Shown: one piece after another, positions 10,701 to 22,400 of the stretch
Layout of the letters: the number at the start of each line of letters is the position of its first letter
Position numbering within the stretch: the first letter of the stretch is position 1
Program-made: the position numbers and the translations under genes
Source: Membranipora membranacea
Lineage: Eukaryota > Bryozoa > Gymnolaemata > Cheilostomatida > Membraniporidae
Length of the DNA stretch: 60,000 nucleotides
Direction: 5' to 3'
Assembly (NCBI GenBank): GCA_914767715.1
Contig: OU612069.1
Span: 26,411,387-26,471,386, forward strand
Notes under the pieces: generated by a model
What the model was told of the DNA's origin: nothing
The model's input: only the letters and a program-made list of their open reading frames with translations
The model's database searches: none

Positions 10701-13245
10701 CCAACTGCAAGATACTCAAATGCGCATTGTCCTGTAACTGTTGAGTACTTAGACAACAGGAGCGAAGGCAGTTGGTGTTTTCAAACTATGAATTGTATTC
10801 CTAACACGGACATAAGCTTTTCCTCTCAAGCGGAGGTAAACATCTCCTAATTACAGATTCAGTGATATTGTAGGTATTAATTCATATGTGTCAGACGCAA
10901 GAAAGTTTGCCAAAGCGGTAGAGTAGTGAGCTATTTCTTGTGAATGCCCTTTGACATTGTCAAATATTATTGAGTAGCGAAGAAGAATTCACCCACCTGA
11001 TCACCTCCTAAAACAGGTAGTACTGTCTCAAACACCGACTCATTCAGTGAGATCACATACACCACAGTCAAGTATATCACTGCGATAAGTTTGACATCGC
11101 TTGTATTTCCTGCCGCATAGATCGGTTCTAGTTTGCAGTCAATATCGATTGATTTGTTATTCACTACTATGATTGTGTCATCAGGGTTGGAGCTGTTTGT
11201 GGAGTTGTCCAGAGCACACACAATGTTGTTTGAGACTTCAGAAAGAAGGATGGCCAAATAGAGAAAACTGAAAACAAAACAAGAGACGTGTTTATGAGTA
11301 GCCTTAAATGTAAGTATACAACTCTTTTGGTTCAGTTGAGAAATCTTTGCGTGAGAGACAACTTCAAATTATTAAAGAATACTGAAATAGTTCAGACTTC
11401 CATATACCAAAGTAGTCCATAGTTTTACATGGCCATTACATTCAAAGCTCTTCTTGGTAAGCTATTTATTTGTGTCAGTTATCCCCTTCCTTTCCAAGTA
11501 TTTTTTACATGAGGAGTTTTAGGTTAACTGTAGTGTAAAATCCCTACGAAATGAAACTTCTTCATTTTATCTATCACTTGAAAAGGATGACAGGAATTTT
11601 TCCGAGGAGGCCAATAAATGTTGTCATCTATGCTAATGTACGCAATGTCCCCTGACAATGCAGAAATGTTTACAATGTACTTCACGCGCTACTATTATAG
11701 CTCTGAGGCATAGGTGACCTGTAGTCATAATCTGGAGGCATTCTAGAAGTTCCATGACCGCAATGTCATAAGAATACCATCAACCTGGGCGTGGATGGGC
11801 AATAACTATTTCCATCAATGTTATTACTCAAAATTGCTTCGAATTTCACTGTATAAATGTTTGTCTGTCTGTTAAACGCTTTGGTCTGTGGCAGTGTTCA
11901 ATTACCGCTGCCAGTGCAAAGTTGTTACAGCTGAACCAATTAAGAGAGCCCCTGTAGATAGAGATTGTGCAACACCTACATCATTGCCTGAAACTCCAAG
12001 ACTGTAAAATCTGCTGCTAAAAAAATACTGTACAACACAAAAATATTGACTCACCATGCACCCATAACAGCGCCATTGAGAATGAGGATTCTTGTCTTTC
12101 TAAAGAAAGCATCTGTAATGATACCGAAAATCCAGCTAGTTGTGTTGTTCATGATATCAGATACCATTGGAATTAGTCCTAGCAAACTACAAGAATATGC
12201 AGTTGGTTAAACGTTGGTTAAAATGCTGTTGTTGAAAGTTGGTTAGAATCACAAGGTTCAGTCACGCACCGCATCCTGACAAATTAGTGGTGACATAGGG
12301 GGTGCCTTAACGGCAAGGCGGCAATGCAAGTGCAATATTCTAGTTTGTAGGCAGATCAGAGCACACCTAGGGGTTTAAAATACCTCAGTATTCAGTGGAC
12401 TACGGTGGGATTCAAACCAACAACCTTTACCACTTGTGCACTGATGCCAGCTTCCTAACCAACTGAGCCCCCGCCCTCCTACACCTACACTTTCTTCTGA
12501 ACATTGCTAAAAATGGTTTGCGACGAAAATTATTCATCATAGCACAGACAAGCACAAAACATTTCTCCAAGGAAGGAGATCTAGCATAACAGTTATCACT
12601 GACTAGTCAGTCATAATGGACTAGATGGAAATTTTTGGCAATTCAATTATGGCAGAATCGGAAACTACACTTAAAGTGCCTGCCGTTTGAGGTCTTGTGA
12701 TCCAATCTCGCTCCCAATCCCCCCAGTCTACCAACTACTTGGCTCAATTGACGCCCAGGTGTGCTCTGACCTGCCTGCAAACTGAGAGCAACTTGGCACT
12801 GAATATGGCGGCCGCACCCTTAAAGCACTGTTATGTTCAGAGACAGACTTACAAATTTAACCCTAACACCTTCAACCCCTTAAGGGGTTTAGTTGGTAAA
12901 ATAACAAAACACTGCTCTTGACAGTTCTCAATTGACACTGACATTTTTTCCTATGCTTCACAGATTGATAAACACTTACCCTGATTGGTCAAGATCGTCA
13001 TTGAGCCTAAACATCTGAGGTATCCAGATTATCATAGATCTTGTAGCAGTATTTCTGAAGAGCTCACATAAAAGTATGCCAGCAATAGCTAGTCTCTGAG
13101 TCTTCTCTGGTGTGAAATCTCCACCAGTTGTTGAGGCCGTGCTCATCCTGTCATAATTTTTATTGCTCCTGGATGGTTTCAGCTTGAAGTCTGTTGATCT
13201 TGTCGCACTATCACCTGATGCCTGACCAGATTTAGCATTGCCCAT
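7740..13245 (-). CDS. POT/PTR2 (SLC15-like) transporter, gene A
   Basis: Ten coding exons on minus: 12980-13245, 12055-12186, 10997-11267, about 10433-10658, 9976-10069, 9613-9769, 9081-9184, 8702-8916, 8275-8346 and 7740-7963. Read through, they give 586 residues, a normal length for SLC15 proteins. Family marks are the TM1 segment LLCELFRNTATRS, a TM2 segment ending in FGIITDAFFRKTR, PVLGGDQ (the GGDQ motif), YYWCWKMGELMSS, and a final exon with SSPRSVQSTAMG. POT proteins are 12-TM plasma or endolysosomal membrane carriers that couple peptide or histidine uptake to protons. The substrate here is unknown. Exon 4 has no AG at the position equivalent to its paralogs. A frame-compatible alternative uses a donor at 10992 (after CAGGTGG) and an acceptor just before 10621, and would shorten one loop by about 12 residues. 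The ExxER glutamates are absent. Confidence 0.85.
9168..9300 (-). repeat. Tandem duplication of a 3' splice-site region (gene A intron 6)
   Basis: A unit of about 67 bp starting TGTGGGTAAG occurs at about 9170 and again at about 9237. On the minus strand both copies carry a CAG|AAC acceptor, so intron 6 of gene A has a decoy acceptor just upstream of exon 7 (9081-9184). Using it would add codons that soon leave the conserved alignment. Confidence 0.6.
12302..12478 (-). repeat. tRNA-derived SINE copy (minus), gene A intron 1
   Basis: Read on minus, a tRNA-like head (GGCTCAGTTGGTTAGGAAGC, then a B box GGTTTGAATCCC) is followed by the shared core AGGTGTGCTCTGATCTGCC and a tail ending CCGTTAAGGCAC. 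Related copies lie at 12749-12828, 50855-50985 and 56618-56785. Confidence 0.65.
12749..12828 (+). repeat. SINE core fragment (plus)
   Basis: It carries the core AGGTGTGCTCTGACCTGCC, then CTGCAAACTGAGAGCAACTT, and a GGCGGCCGC-containing tail. The sequence closely matches the 3' part of the SINE at 56618-56785. The tRNA-like head is degraded or missing. Confidence 0.6.
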
Positions 13246-13999
13246 AGCTGAATCGGTGTGTTAATACTCGCCAACGTTACTATCTTCTCTAGTTGTGACC
13301 ATGGTTGTATGATGGCTTATCATTAGCAATAATTACGGTTGTGATAACTTACTCTGAACAATTGACTCTGATAGTTTATCTTTCCCTGCTCATGCTTGTA
13401 TTTGTATACCATTGTCAAAGGTACGGCTTGTAAAATTCCATGGTTTAAAGCTTGAAACCACATCATCCCAGAACCCAATGATATTTCAACTTTCATGTTT
13501 ATTTCCCACTTCATCTCTGAAAAATCATAACTCTGAAATGCAAAATCATTTGGTCTGGTTTGTATGGTTTTCATCTGTTGGTCGACAGCCTAAATTTTAC
13601 TATGACCCTAGAACAGCTGAGAGTAAAAAAAAATTCAGGTAATGACCAAGTTGATTGTTGTTTTAAATTTGATGCCGAATTATACAATCAATAATCCTTA
13701 AATCACTAACTGGCAAACTTTGAATGACACATCTTTATCAAATATGAGGAGATAAACATCAGCACGAGTTACAATAATGACTAATTGTGTTCAGCTGAGA
13801 TAAGCTTATCTTAAAATACCGTATCTCACATGGTGTGGATTATTTCAATGATACATTGTGGCTGTATCTAGCTGTTTGGACCGTATGGGTGTTTGTATCA
13901 TCGAGCGAGGTAGACATTTGTCTTATTTCTTCAGAGAGCTTGCCGAAAACAGGAGCCGTATGTACACAACAAAATAGCAATCTAAAAGTGGGAACGACA
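13246..13999. promoter_or_regulatory. Shared divergent promoter interval of genes A and B
   Basis: 754 bp separate the ATG codons of two divergent paralogs, so the interval must hold both promoters and 5' UTRs. A 14-bp perfect palindrome, AGATAAGCTTATCT, lies at 13798-13811 and places a GATA-type motif on each strand, about 190 bp from the gene B start. Any role for it is inference. No clear TATA box was assigned. Confidence 0.5.
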
Positions 14000-16900
14000 A
14001 TGTCTACCACCACAGCAGAGAAGCACAACTCTGTCAACAATAGCGGAGAGGTGAAGCCTCTATTGAATGTGTCACTGTCGGAAAGCATCAAGAGACACAG
14101 AGGAGTTCTGAACTTCAAATCCGCGCTGGGTGACTTCAACTCGAAGCAGAACCAGAAACTAGCTGTATGGGGACTTGTGCTCTGTGACTTCTTCAGGTGT
14201 ATGGCAATCAGAACACTCGCTACATGGATACCGTTTATAATAGTGCTGTATGATCCTATTTTCGCTCAGCCCGGAGTTCCAAAGCCTGATATGGTAACAA
14301 AAAGGTAAGCTGGCCTCCCCTGGAAGGCAGAAATTGAAAGCTGGAAAATTTTCCTGACAGAGTTGTAAAAACGATGTTTTCTTGTTCTGTCCATTTTTTC
14401 CGGCTCAGATTGGTTTCATGACCAGTGCATATTATACATTGAATAAGAAATTTTTGGCCTTTGTGAGAGGTTTCACAATGACGATCGACTCAAGTGTTTT
14501 TTATGAATCCAATCCATGGTATTTACATTGCAGTATTTCGAAGCAACTCTCTTTACTTGTTTCTTAACACCGTTTCGAAGGGTAACCTTATAACAGGGGC
14601 GTATATTCTAAAAAAATTCACTCACTGACTTTTCAGAGATGAGCATAATAATCGGGCGCAGCTCGATCCACACGCCGTAGGCGTGGCGGGGAGGGTGTGG
14701 GAGGGGCGCTTAAGCGCCCACCCACCACGGAAATTTTTGCATATCGGTAGCAAAATAGTGCAAGCAGAGAGGTATTTCAATAGCTCACTGAGCTGTTGGG
14801 TACTTTCAGAAAACAACCCAATAGCAGTAGAAGATTAGGGTAAAAATGCTCCAGTTGTAAAGCATTAATTTGAAAAAAACTGACCTCAACGGGATTCAAA
14901 CCCACAACAATCTTATTAACAGTGATCATTAGGCGGACGCTCTACACACTGAGCTATTCAGCCACTCACGGAAATCCGTGGGCCGTGAGTGCTAATATAC
15001 GCCACTGCCTTATAAAGTTTTGTCCAAAGCGCCAGGATCCAATATAAACTAAATTTTATTTCGAAAAAAGGACAAACCATATTACTTACCTCTCTTTTTG
15101 AAGGTTACAATCGGTGCACATCGCCTCCCTCGTAATCATCAACTTGGGCGCTGTTATTAGTGGACTAGTTTCTGATGCCTGGATCAGAAAAACAAGAATG
15201 CTTCTGTGTGGGACGGTACTCATATGGATTGGGTATGTAATATGATATAATGGGATTAACTGGCTATTTTGGACTAGAAGCTTCTTCAGGGAAAACAATT
15301 GGTAGCAACAATCCACTAGCCAAACTGTGTGCCTAGTTATGGAGCGAATACCAAGCCCGTGTTTATTACAAGGTTAATCATTAACTCAAATTGGCACCAT
15401 CCCTAAAGCCCCTGTTTCATCTGATCCTGCTATTGGCACCCTTGGTCACAAACGACAACTCAATCTGATTTGCTTGCTATCATATGTGTATCAATGGGCT
15501 TTCCAATCCATGTATTATCGGATAGGTTTGGATACATATCTGGAGTGATTTTTGAGCTGCCACGCAACCTAAACTGTACAATGATACCTCACAACTACTC
15601 ACATAGAGTATATATGGATCCTGACTGCTCTTTTACACCTCTAAGATCTATGGGCTATCTGCACTTAGATGGGATGGCTCTTGTGTACCTAGTTGTTGTG
15701 TGCCTCATATCAGGAGCTCAGTCTACTCTTGACACTCTCATCCCAGCATTAGCAGGAGATCAGGTTTGTGATGCTGGTACAAACAGCTTATTCTGAATTT
15801 CTAGGAATCTCATTGGTAACCTTATTGCTGTCAATGCGATGTAAAACTGGTCTCCCGTTCTCATGTTTGCATATTGAAATGCAACTACCAAGTTGTAGTA
15901 AAGTCTCTGAAACTAAGCTGAATCGAGTTGAATGTTTGAGATAACCATAAAACTACTGTGAATCCTAATCATTGGATCATGGAAATATTTGTTATTTTTA
16001 AACCTTCAAACACAAGAAAACTCTTCCTATGCTTTTTGCTGTCAGATGACTAGTAGAGATGAAGTGAGGAAACTCTACGCTTGGTATTACTGGTTCTGGA
16101 AGCTCGGAGACACAGTGTCTGTAGTGTTCTGTGCAGGGATCACGTACAATTATGGCTTAACTGTAACTGACCCGAATCAGCAACTTGACCTCTTCAAACG
16201 GAAATTCAGCCACATGGCTGTAAGCTTTGCCATATTTGTTGATGTCAGTGCCACTTTGAGCACCTTGATCCTGATACTTGGTGGGTGATGTTTTCCCTCT
16301 TGATTCAAAATACTAAGTTCATCTCTTGATCTAGAAGTTGCTTTAAATCCCCAAAATTGTGACCTTGACAGTCAGCCACATACCTGACAAAATATTTAGC
16401 AATAGTTTTGGATAACCTTACAGATCCCATAGGTTGCAGTTACATTTTAGAAGTGTTTATATTTTAGTGATCTGTACGAAAAAGATTCGAGAGTACCGAC
16501 CGGATATAAGCGTGATTGTGGACAGTGCAGGAATATGGAAGCAGGCATGGAAAAGGAGAAAGTGAGTACAAACGGAAAATATTTGCATCTGATAGCATTA
16601 TGTGTGAAGCGTAAGTTCACACATAATGCTATCAGATGCAAATATTTTCCGTTTGTACTCACTTTCTCCTTTTCCATGCGTAAATGATGAAATACATGTG
16701 GGTTATCAATTTGACAGACAATTAAAGAGACCATTAAATTAAAAAGCTACCATTGACCTTTGTTACATTGCATTCAAATTGGAATGATGGTAGCTTTTAT
16801 GGATTTAAATCGGGTCTATTAAAATGTGTCTGCAATTAATTGTCTGTTTAATTAATTGACAGCATAAATGCAGCTTTAGGCATATACCAACCTAGCGTGT

Positions 16901-19900
16901 CTTGACAAGCTTTTTTTGTGGGGGGGGGGGGGGGTTGAACAAAGTGAGAGGAGTTGACAAGCTTTGTTCCTCCACCCCCTCCAACCCACCGAACAAAGCT
17001 AGTCAACACAGGCTAATACTTACCAGGCTGGATGTAGCTCCAGGACCACCGTATGTTGGGACATAACTAACAGGATATTGTATCATTTCAACAGGTACAG
17101 AAAAGAGGATGAAGGTTTTCTGTCAACAGCCCTCTTCCGAAATGGAGGAGATTATCCTGAGAATTCAGTAAACGAGCGCGCCAACCTGGGAAAGTTTTTG
17201 TGTGTACTAATTTGCCTTATGCCGACGTCTTACTCAATAAACTTGCCTGCTACTATGAATGTAAGTTTCCAGCTACTTTGCATTCGCTCAATCAATCTAT
17301 TTACCTTCAACCCAAACAAATCCTTTCAAATCTCGATTTTTTTAAAACAAAGCTGTTAAGTTTGTGACAATAAAGTTTGACTTGGTTTGTATTTGCTTCA
17401 CAAGGAGAATTTTGAAATGAGTATTGAAGCTAAGAGAACCCCAAACTTGTAGTAACCAGAGAAAACTCAAATCATTCTGCATGTTTTGCCCAAATCTTTT
17501 TATTCTGATTAATATTCCAGGTAGTAGATAATTATTATCTGTTCTTTCTTTGTGTGAGGACAACTCCTCTCACAGAAAATCAGGCTAATCAGAAAGGGCC
17601 TAGATTCACATTACACAATTGTTAAAATCGTGGAGGGCAATCTTCGTTACACATGACGGATATATATTCAAAATACTACCGATATATTTTCTGACTCATT
17701 TTAGATCTATAATGGGACAATGGGACAACACAATGCATCAGATATTATATCTTACACATCTCTAGACTATAGTAATATAAATAAACAGGTTGGTGGCTTA
17801 ATAAAATTACAGCATTATAAGTGTTAATTTGTGCCATGGGCAAGGGTAGGAGAATTTTGTTCTCTCTGTGAATGTCAAAGAATACCTAAAATGATGTTTA
17901 CCAAGTTGCCGCGCCTCGATGCCCGACTTGTGCAATAACACTCCGCCACAAAAGAGGGAACAGACTTTTTCTAGGACCAAGTTAAACTTGTTTTGTCCAT
18001 TTTGACAATACCCTTTTTACATAGAGAGAGAAGTGTATTCTTTGAGTATCTCTATGGACTGCTGCAAGATGTGAAAATTTGTGGAAATACAATTATTTTG
18101 TTTTAGATAGAAAGCTCAGTGATTATACAAGGAACAGGTCTCGTATTCATACCGATAATATACGCTGTTACAGAAATTATAAACAGGAGGACTCGCTACA
18201 GAATATCATTACTACATAGACTAGTGGCTGGTCAACTCTGTGCTGTTGCCTCCAGCGTTTTCACTGTTACAACCACAAGTAAGTGTAGTAAGTAGTAAGT
18301 AAGTGAAACTAGGTGTTCTAGGATGACCAATCTGACTCGTTACAATCAATAGAAAAGGCTCACCTCATATCACTGTAACAAATATCTGACTTGCTCAAGC
18401 AATATCCTCTCAGTACAAAGCTGTCTGTGGAGTGTCCTCTCCACTAGCCGCCAGCCTTTAGGGTGATTCTCCAAATAATATAATCCCCATATGAGTAATC
18501 TAGCTGTCCTCGTGAGTATATATGTTGTACAGTAAACAGTCATAAAAGTAGAGTTCCTTTCCCGATATTGCCTTATTCCTTTAGTTTTGCTTTTTATTTT
18601 TGTTGTGGGGTCCTACTGGTGTTTATTTTTCTTTTCAATTATATGGAAGGTTAAATGATTAGTATAATGTAGTTGGGTCAAAGGTATAATATCATTCCTC
18701 AGTACAAAATATGATAGCTGTCTGCACTATCTGTTAGCCGCTGACTGACTGGTTTTTGCCTGAGTCATGTTATTAATACCTAGCCTAGTCACGCGGCCAC
18801 GTGTTCTCTGTGACAAGGCTAATATACCTTTGTGTTCCAACGACATGTGAAATGGGAGTAGCCTTCACTTTAGGTGAGGCAGGGCAACTCCTAAGTGATA
18901 TGTGATCGCTATTAGAATTTGTCCAATAAAACATGTGCTCATAAATCTCAACAACAACTACATCCAGATAGCTCAAAGTTAATCCGATTTCCATCCGCCT
19001 GATTGCCTTGCATTCTACTGGTCAGCTGTCAGTAAAGAGGAGAGCAACTCCAACCTCACAGATTACTCTGACAGTGGAGGCACATATGGTTTACACTGCT
19101 AATAAATCAAATATTTCATGTTTGAATAAGAATAAGTTTCTGAATATTCTTATATTTGAAGGCCTGGCGGATGTGCCGACTCTAGTACTCACAATGGTGT
19201 CTCAAGGAATCAGTAACGCTCTCATATACACAGCAGGTATGAACATTACAGACTTATATTCTGGTTTGTCGTATATACCTGTAGTTGTCTATGGCTAGAC
19301 ACAACATACAGTGGTGTGCGTACCACTGCACATCATACAGTGGTGTGTGTACCACTGCACATCATAAAGTGGTGTGCGTACCACTGCACATCATACAGTG
19401 GTGTGCGTACCACTGCACATCATACAGTGGTGTGCGTACCACTGCACATCATACAGTGGTGTGCGTACCACTGTTTGTTTGTTTTTTTGTTTGTTTAATA
19501 TATACTCTTTGTCCAAAGATGTTTACATCGAGATAAAAGCCCCCTTGGAGAGAGAAAATAATAAATTGTAAAACAGAAACAATTTAAACTTGTTAGGCCA
19601 GACAGTCTGTTTTTTAAGATTGCCTTGCTGCATTTCACAGTTCGTGACCGATTTATATAGACATCAGTTTGACACTTTCTTACTGATCTCTGTGGTCTTG
19701 CATTGGTTTTGTTCTTTAGGCGGTTTCTCAGCAGATGTTCTGGATTATTGACGATTCTCAGCACATAGGTTGAGCATACGTCATGGAGTAAATCCACTGC
19801 TAATAATTAGCAATTCGATCCTTTGTCTTGGCATTGTGTCACCAGATCTTCGTATCTTGTCAGTTTTTTCTCATGCGTGTATGAGAGATGTATTAGCGTT

Positions 19901-22400
19901 TTTTTCACCCTGTATTGATGACTATCATTACCGCCCTTAAAATTACTCATGTGATTCACAACATTTCACTGATGATGCGAGGTATGTTAGTGTGATACGA
20001 GTAAGGAGGTGCCAATGATTAAGTGGTACCAACTCAACTCACTATTATTAGTGGAAAAGTGGGATTGGTTTTAGTGTAGCTTGTACAAGTATTGCAGAAA
20101 ATAACACATGTAATGAGTATAGGTGTACCCTCATGTGATTGTTTGCCTGAATACATGCAAGTCTACTCTACATCTAATGACATCCTACCTTAAAATATCA
20201 CAAAAATATGTCAGAGTTGTTTTATTTGATGAGATTACTCTAATCACTCGAGGCTTATGTACGCCAGAATTTTCCGTTCATACCAGGATACATAAGAACT
20301 GATTACAGCCGGTATGTACCAGGTGGTATTATACCATGAAGTCTAGGGGATATTCGGCCGCAAGGCTTTGTTTTCCAATTTCCCTCACATTGTTTTTAAC
20401 TAACTGTATTATTTTGACAAGTACATGTGTGAATGTTGTCTGTCTGTTTACCTGTTTACCTGAACCTTTGCCTGCAAGATGGGTGGTTTCCGGCGCAAGC
20501 ATTATCAGCTGTGACATCGGAAACCGTTGTTCCACAATTGGTTATTCAGTCCAATGTCGAATATAAATTTTGGACATGAACAGCTCCAACCCTAAATGTT
20601 TAGGGGTGTCAACAGCATGCTGGTGGCTGCCAACACATTTTCGAGCGGTGCGCATGCAGAATGAGCGTCTGCAGTGGGCAGTGGCTTTGGTGATGTAGTT
20701 TGAGAGCACAGCCGGGTTATCTTGGCGATACCCGCTGAAGACTTTGAGTCTGCGAGCCCGTCTGCCGTCAGAGAGCAGAGACAGGTTCATCTGTTGTAGG
20801 AAACCTGTTGTACTGGTCTCATGGTCAGTACACCTTATGCTGCTGATTATGCCAGCAGCTCTTTGTTGCACTCCTTTTCAACAAGTGGTCAGGCCGTCAG
20901 TGATGGAATCCCTAGCAGCAGAGGCATACTGAAGAACAGGCGTATGAAGCAGATGATTGAGTTGGCTTTTGAAGTGATGTTGTAAACGTGTGTGCCATGT
21001 GATCTTGGTTTTTTGGATGACACCTAGATACTTGACATTAGTTGCTCTTGGTATGACTGTGTCATGTAATGTCAGTGGTTGGGTGTCGGGCTGCCACTTC
21101 CTTGGAATTGTCATAATATGCTGACACTTCATCGGGTGGAACTCCATGTCATACCCGGATGCCCAGGCGGTTAGTCTTCTGAGATCTTCCTGGAAGCGCA
21201 GGTGGCTGTCTGTGGTGTTGTAGACTACTGTGCCGTCTGCAAACAGTTACATTACTGACTTGGATGTTATCTGGCAGGCCATTTATGTAGAAGAGGAACA
21301 TTGTTGGTCCGATAATTGAACCTTGCGGGACACCCGATGTCTCATGCCCCACTTGTGACTCTTAGATAAATAACCACTTTCTGCTGCTGTCCTGTGAGGA
21401 TGTCCTCCATCCATGAAATTATTTATAACGGGATATATTAATGATCAAGAATTAAGCCAATGATGAGAAAATCCATTACTGATCTATTCAATATGGTTGA
21501 AAGTGTTTAAAAATGAGAGTGCTTAAAAAATCTCACGTTGTATAAAAATATAAGTCACAGATAACAATAAAAGATTCATTTAGTCATGCCAGTACTTGAT
21601 GATAGGGCATTTTGACCTGAGAGCATTTCTTGATGTTGGTTTGGTAACCGTATTCAGGCGGGCCATCCGGTGTGTATTGTTGGCTGGTGTGTGTAACAGT
21701 CGACTAGATTGTGCAGGCAATGTTTATCATTTGTTCTTATGTTGCCCATGTAACGTTTGCTGGTTTGGTCCAGTAGCTCAAGGATTGGTTTCACATTGTT
21801 ACGGCAGACACGCTCCTCCTAATCTTAGCTTTGATGGACCGATACTTTGAAGGCTAGATTTTCTATCTTCTCTATGACTTGGAAGTTCACACCATAGCCC
21901 AATAGTTATGATGGTTTCCCTTTGTCTGTTGCTGGCTAATCACAGAGAAGTCTTTGATGATGCATTCTGATTTCTGCCTCAGATTTTTTTCTTCTTTTTC
22001 TGAGCAATTTTTCTCAATTGAATTGTTGAAAACAAAAAACTTCAAAACTTCATCCTATAGCTTTATTCATAAATAAAAATAAAAGCTGGATTAGGATTAA
22101 GCAACATGGAAATTGGAATCGTGTTAAGGTAAACACCAAATTATCTCTTATACTCTTATTTATTTCACAGGTTATGAGTTGACTATACTGTCTGCACCTC
22201 GTTCGATGCAGGCCACAGCTATGGGTATGTTTTACTCAATCGATGGTTTCACAGCTCTAGTTAATTTAGCTGTTACATATATTCCAAGTGCTACCTTCAC
22301 AGCAGAGTATTACTACGCTGGCATTGGACTTAACGTCATCAGTATCGTGGTTCTGATAGTAATGGAGAGAGAAATAGGACTGGGTCTGAATGAGAACTAG
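14000..22400 (+). CDS. POT/PTR2 (SLC15-like) transporter, gene B
   Basis: Exons 14000-14304, 15104-15232, 15526-15763, 16046-16280, 16468-16561, 17095-17260, 17705-17788, 18107-18278, 19162-19236 and 22171-22400 join in frame to 575 residues plus TAG. Exon phases run 2,2,0,1,2,0,0,1,1 and each junction is GT-AG. ATG 14000 is the first in-frame ATG of the open frame and matches the short N termini of the paralogs. Family marks are TM1 LCDFFRCMAIRTLATW, TM2 INLGAVISGLVSDAWIRKTR, IPALAGDQ, WYYWFWKLGDTVS and LSAPRSMQATAMG. It is predicted to be a 12-TM proton-linked peptide-type carrier, with ExxER glutamates not conserved. Exon 5 ends inside a 64-bp perfect hairpin. Intron 9 (2.9 kb) holds a minisatellite and a LINE fragment. 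Confidence 0.88.
14635..15000. repeat. GC-rich palindromic patch and tRNA-like sequence in gene B intron 1
   Basis: About 14670-14725 contains the palindrome GGCGCTTAAGCGCC and a CACGCC/GGCGTG hairpin. About 14888-14970, read on minus, has an A box TAGCTCAGTGTG and a B box GGTTTGAATCCC about 45 bases later, like a tRNA-derived SINE head. It is probably a repeat insertion and not a working tRNA gene. Confidence 0.5.
16545..16679. repeat. 64-bp perfect inverted repeat across gene B exon 5 donor
   Basis: Arms 16545-16608 and 16616-16679 are exact reverse complements with a 7-base loop (GCGTAAG). Arm 1 contains the last 17 bases of exon 5 (to 16561), its GTGAGT donor and 47 bases of intron 5. 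The pre-mRNA could therefore fold its own donor into a duplex. The loop exposes a consensus donor-like GTAAGT at 16611-16616. Confidence 0.95.
16916..16934 (+). repeat. Poly(dG) tract
   Basis: A run of about 14 G sits within intron 5 of gene B, followed about 40 bases later by C-rich sequence that could pair with it. Similar runs occur near 26900, 27393 and 31712. Confidence 0.8.
19300..19473 (+). repeat. 29-bp minisatellite, six copies
   Basis: Six tandem units of 29 bp (174 bp in all) differ at only a few positions. Each contains CAGTGGT and its complement ACCACTG around a 6-base loop, so every unit can form a small hairpin. It lies just inside intron 9 of gene B. Open frames across it are an artefact of the repeat. 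Confidence 0.9.
20545..21400 (-). mobile_element. Truncated non-LTR retrotransposon (LINE), C-terminal RT
   Basis: On minus the translation carries the RT segment GVPQGSIIGPTMFLFYING, then TNVKYLGVI and a C-terminal stretch (SGYRQDNPAVLSNYITKAT) in successive broken frames. This matches the 3' half of CR1/Jockey-like LINE reverse transcriptases (fingers and thumb, no endonuclease). The RT catalytic YxDD region is frameshifted. The copy is 5'-truncated, disrupted, and antisense to gene B within intron 9. Confidence 0.75.

Noticed and set aside
19285-19571. Overlapping open frames with repeated CVPLHIIQW-type peptides; CRISPR-like spacing
   Set aside because: The frames simply translate a 29-bp tandem minisatellite. 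There are no unique spacers, so it is not a CRISPR array.
20336-20932. Plus-strand open frames near 20.4-20.9 kb
   Set aside because: The later ones are antisense shadows of the LINE reverse transcriptase frame on minus; the first has no recognisable domain.
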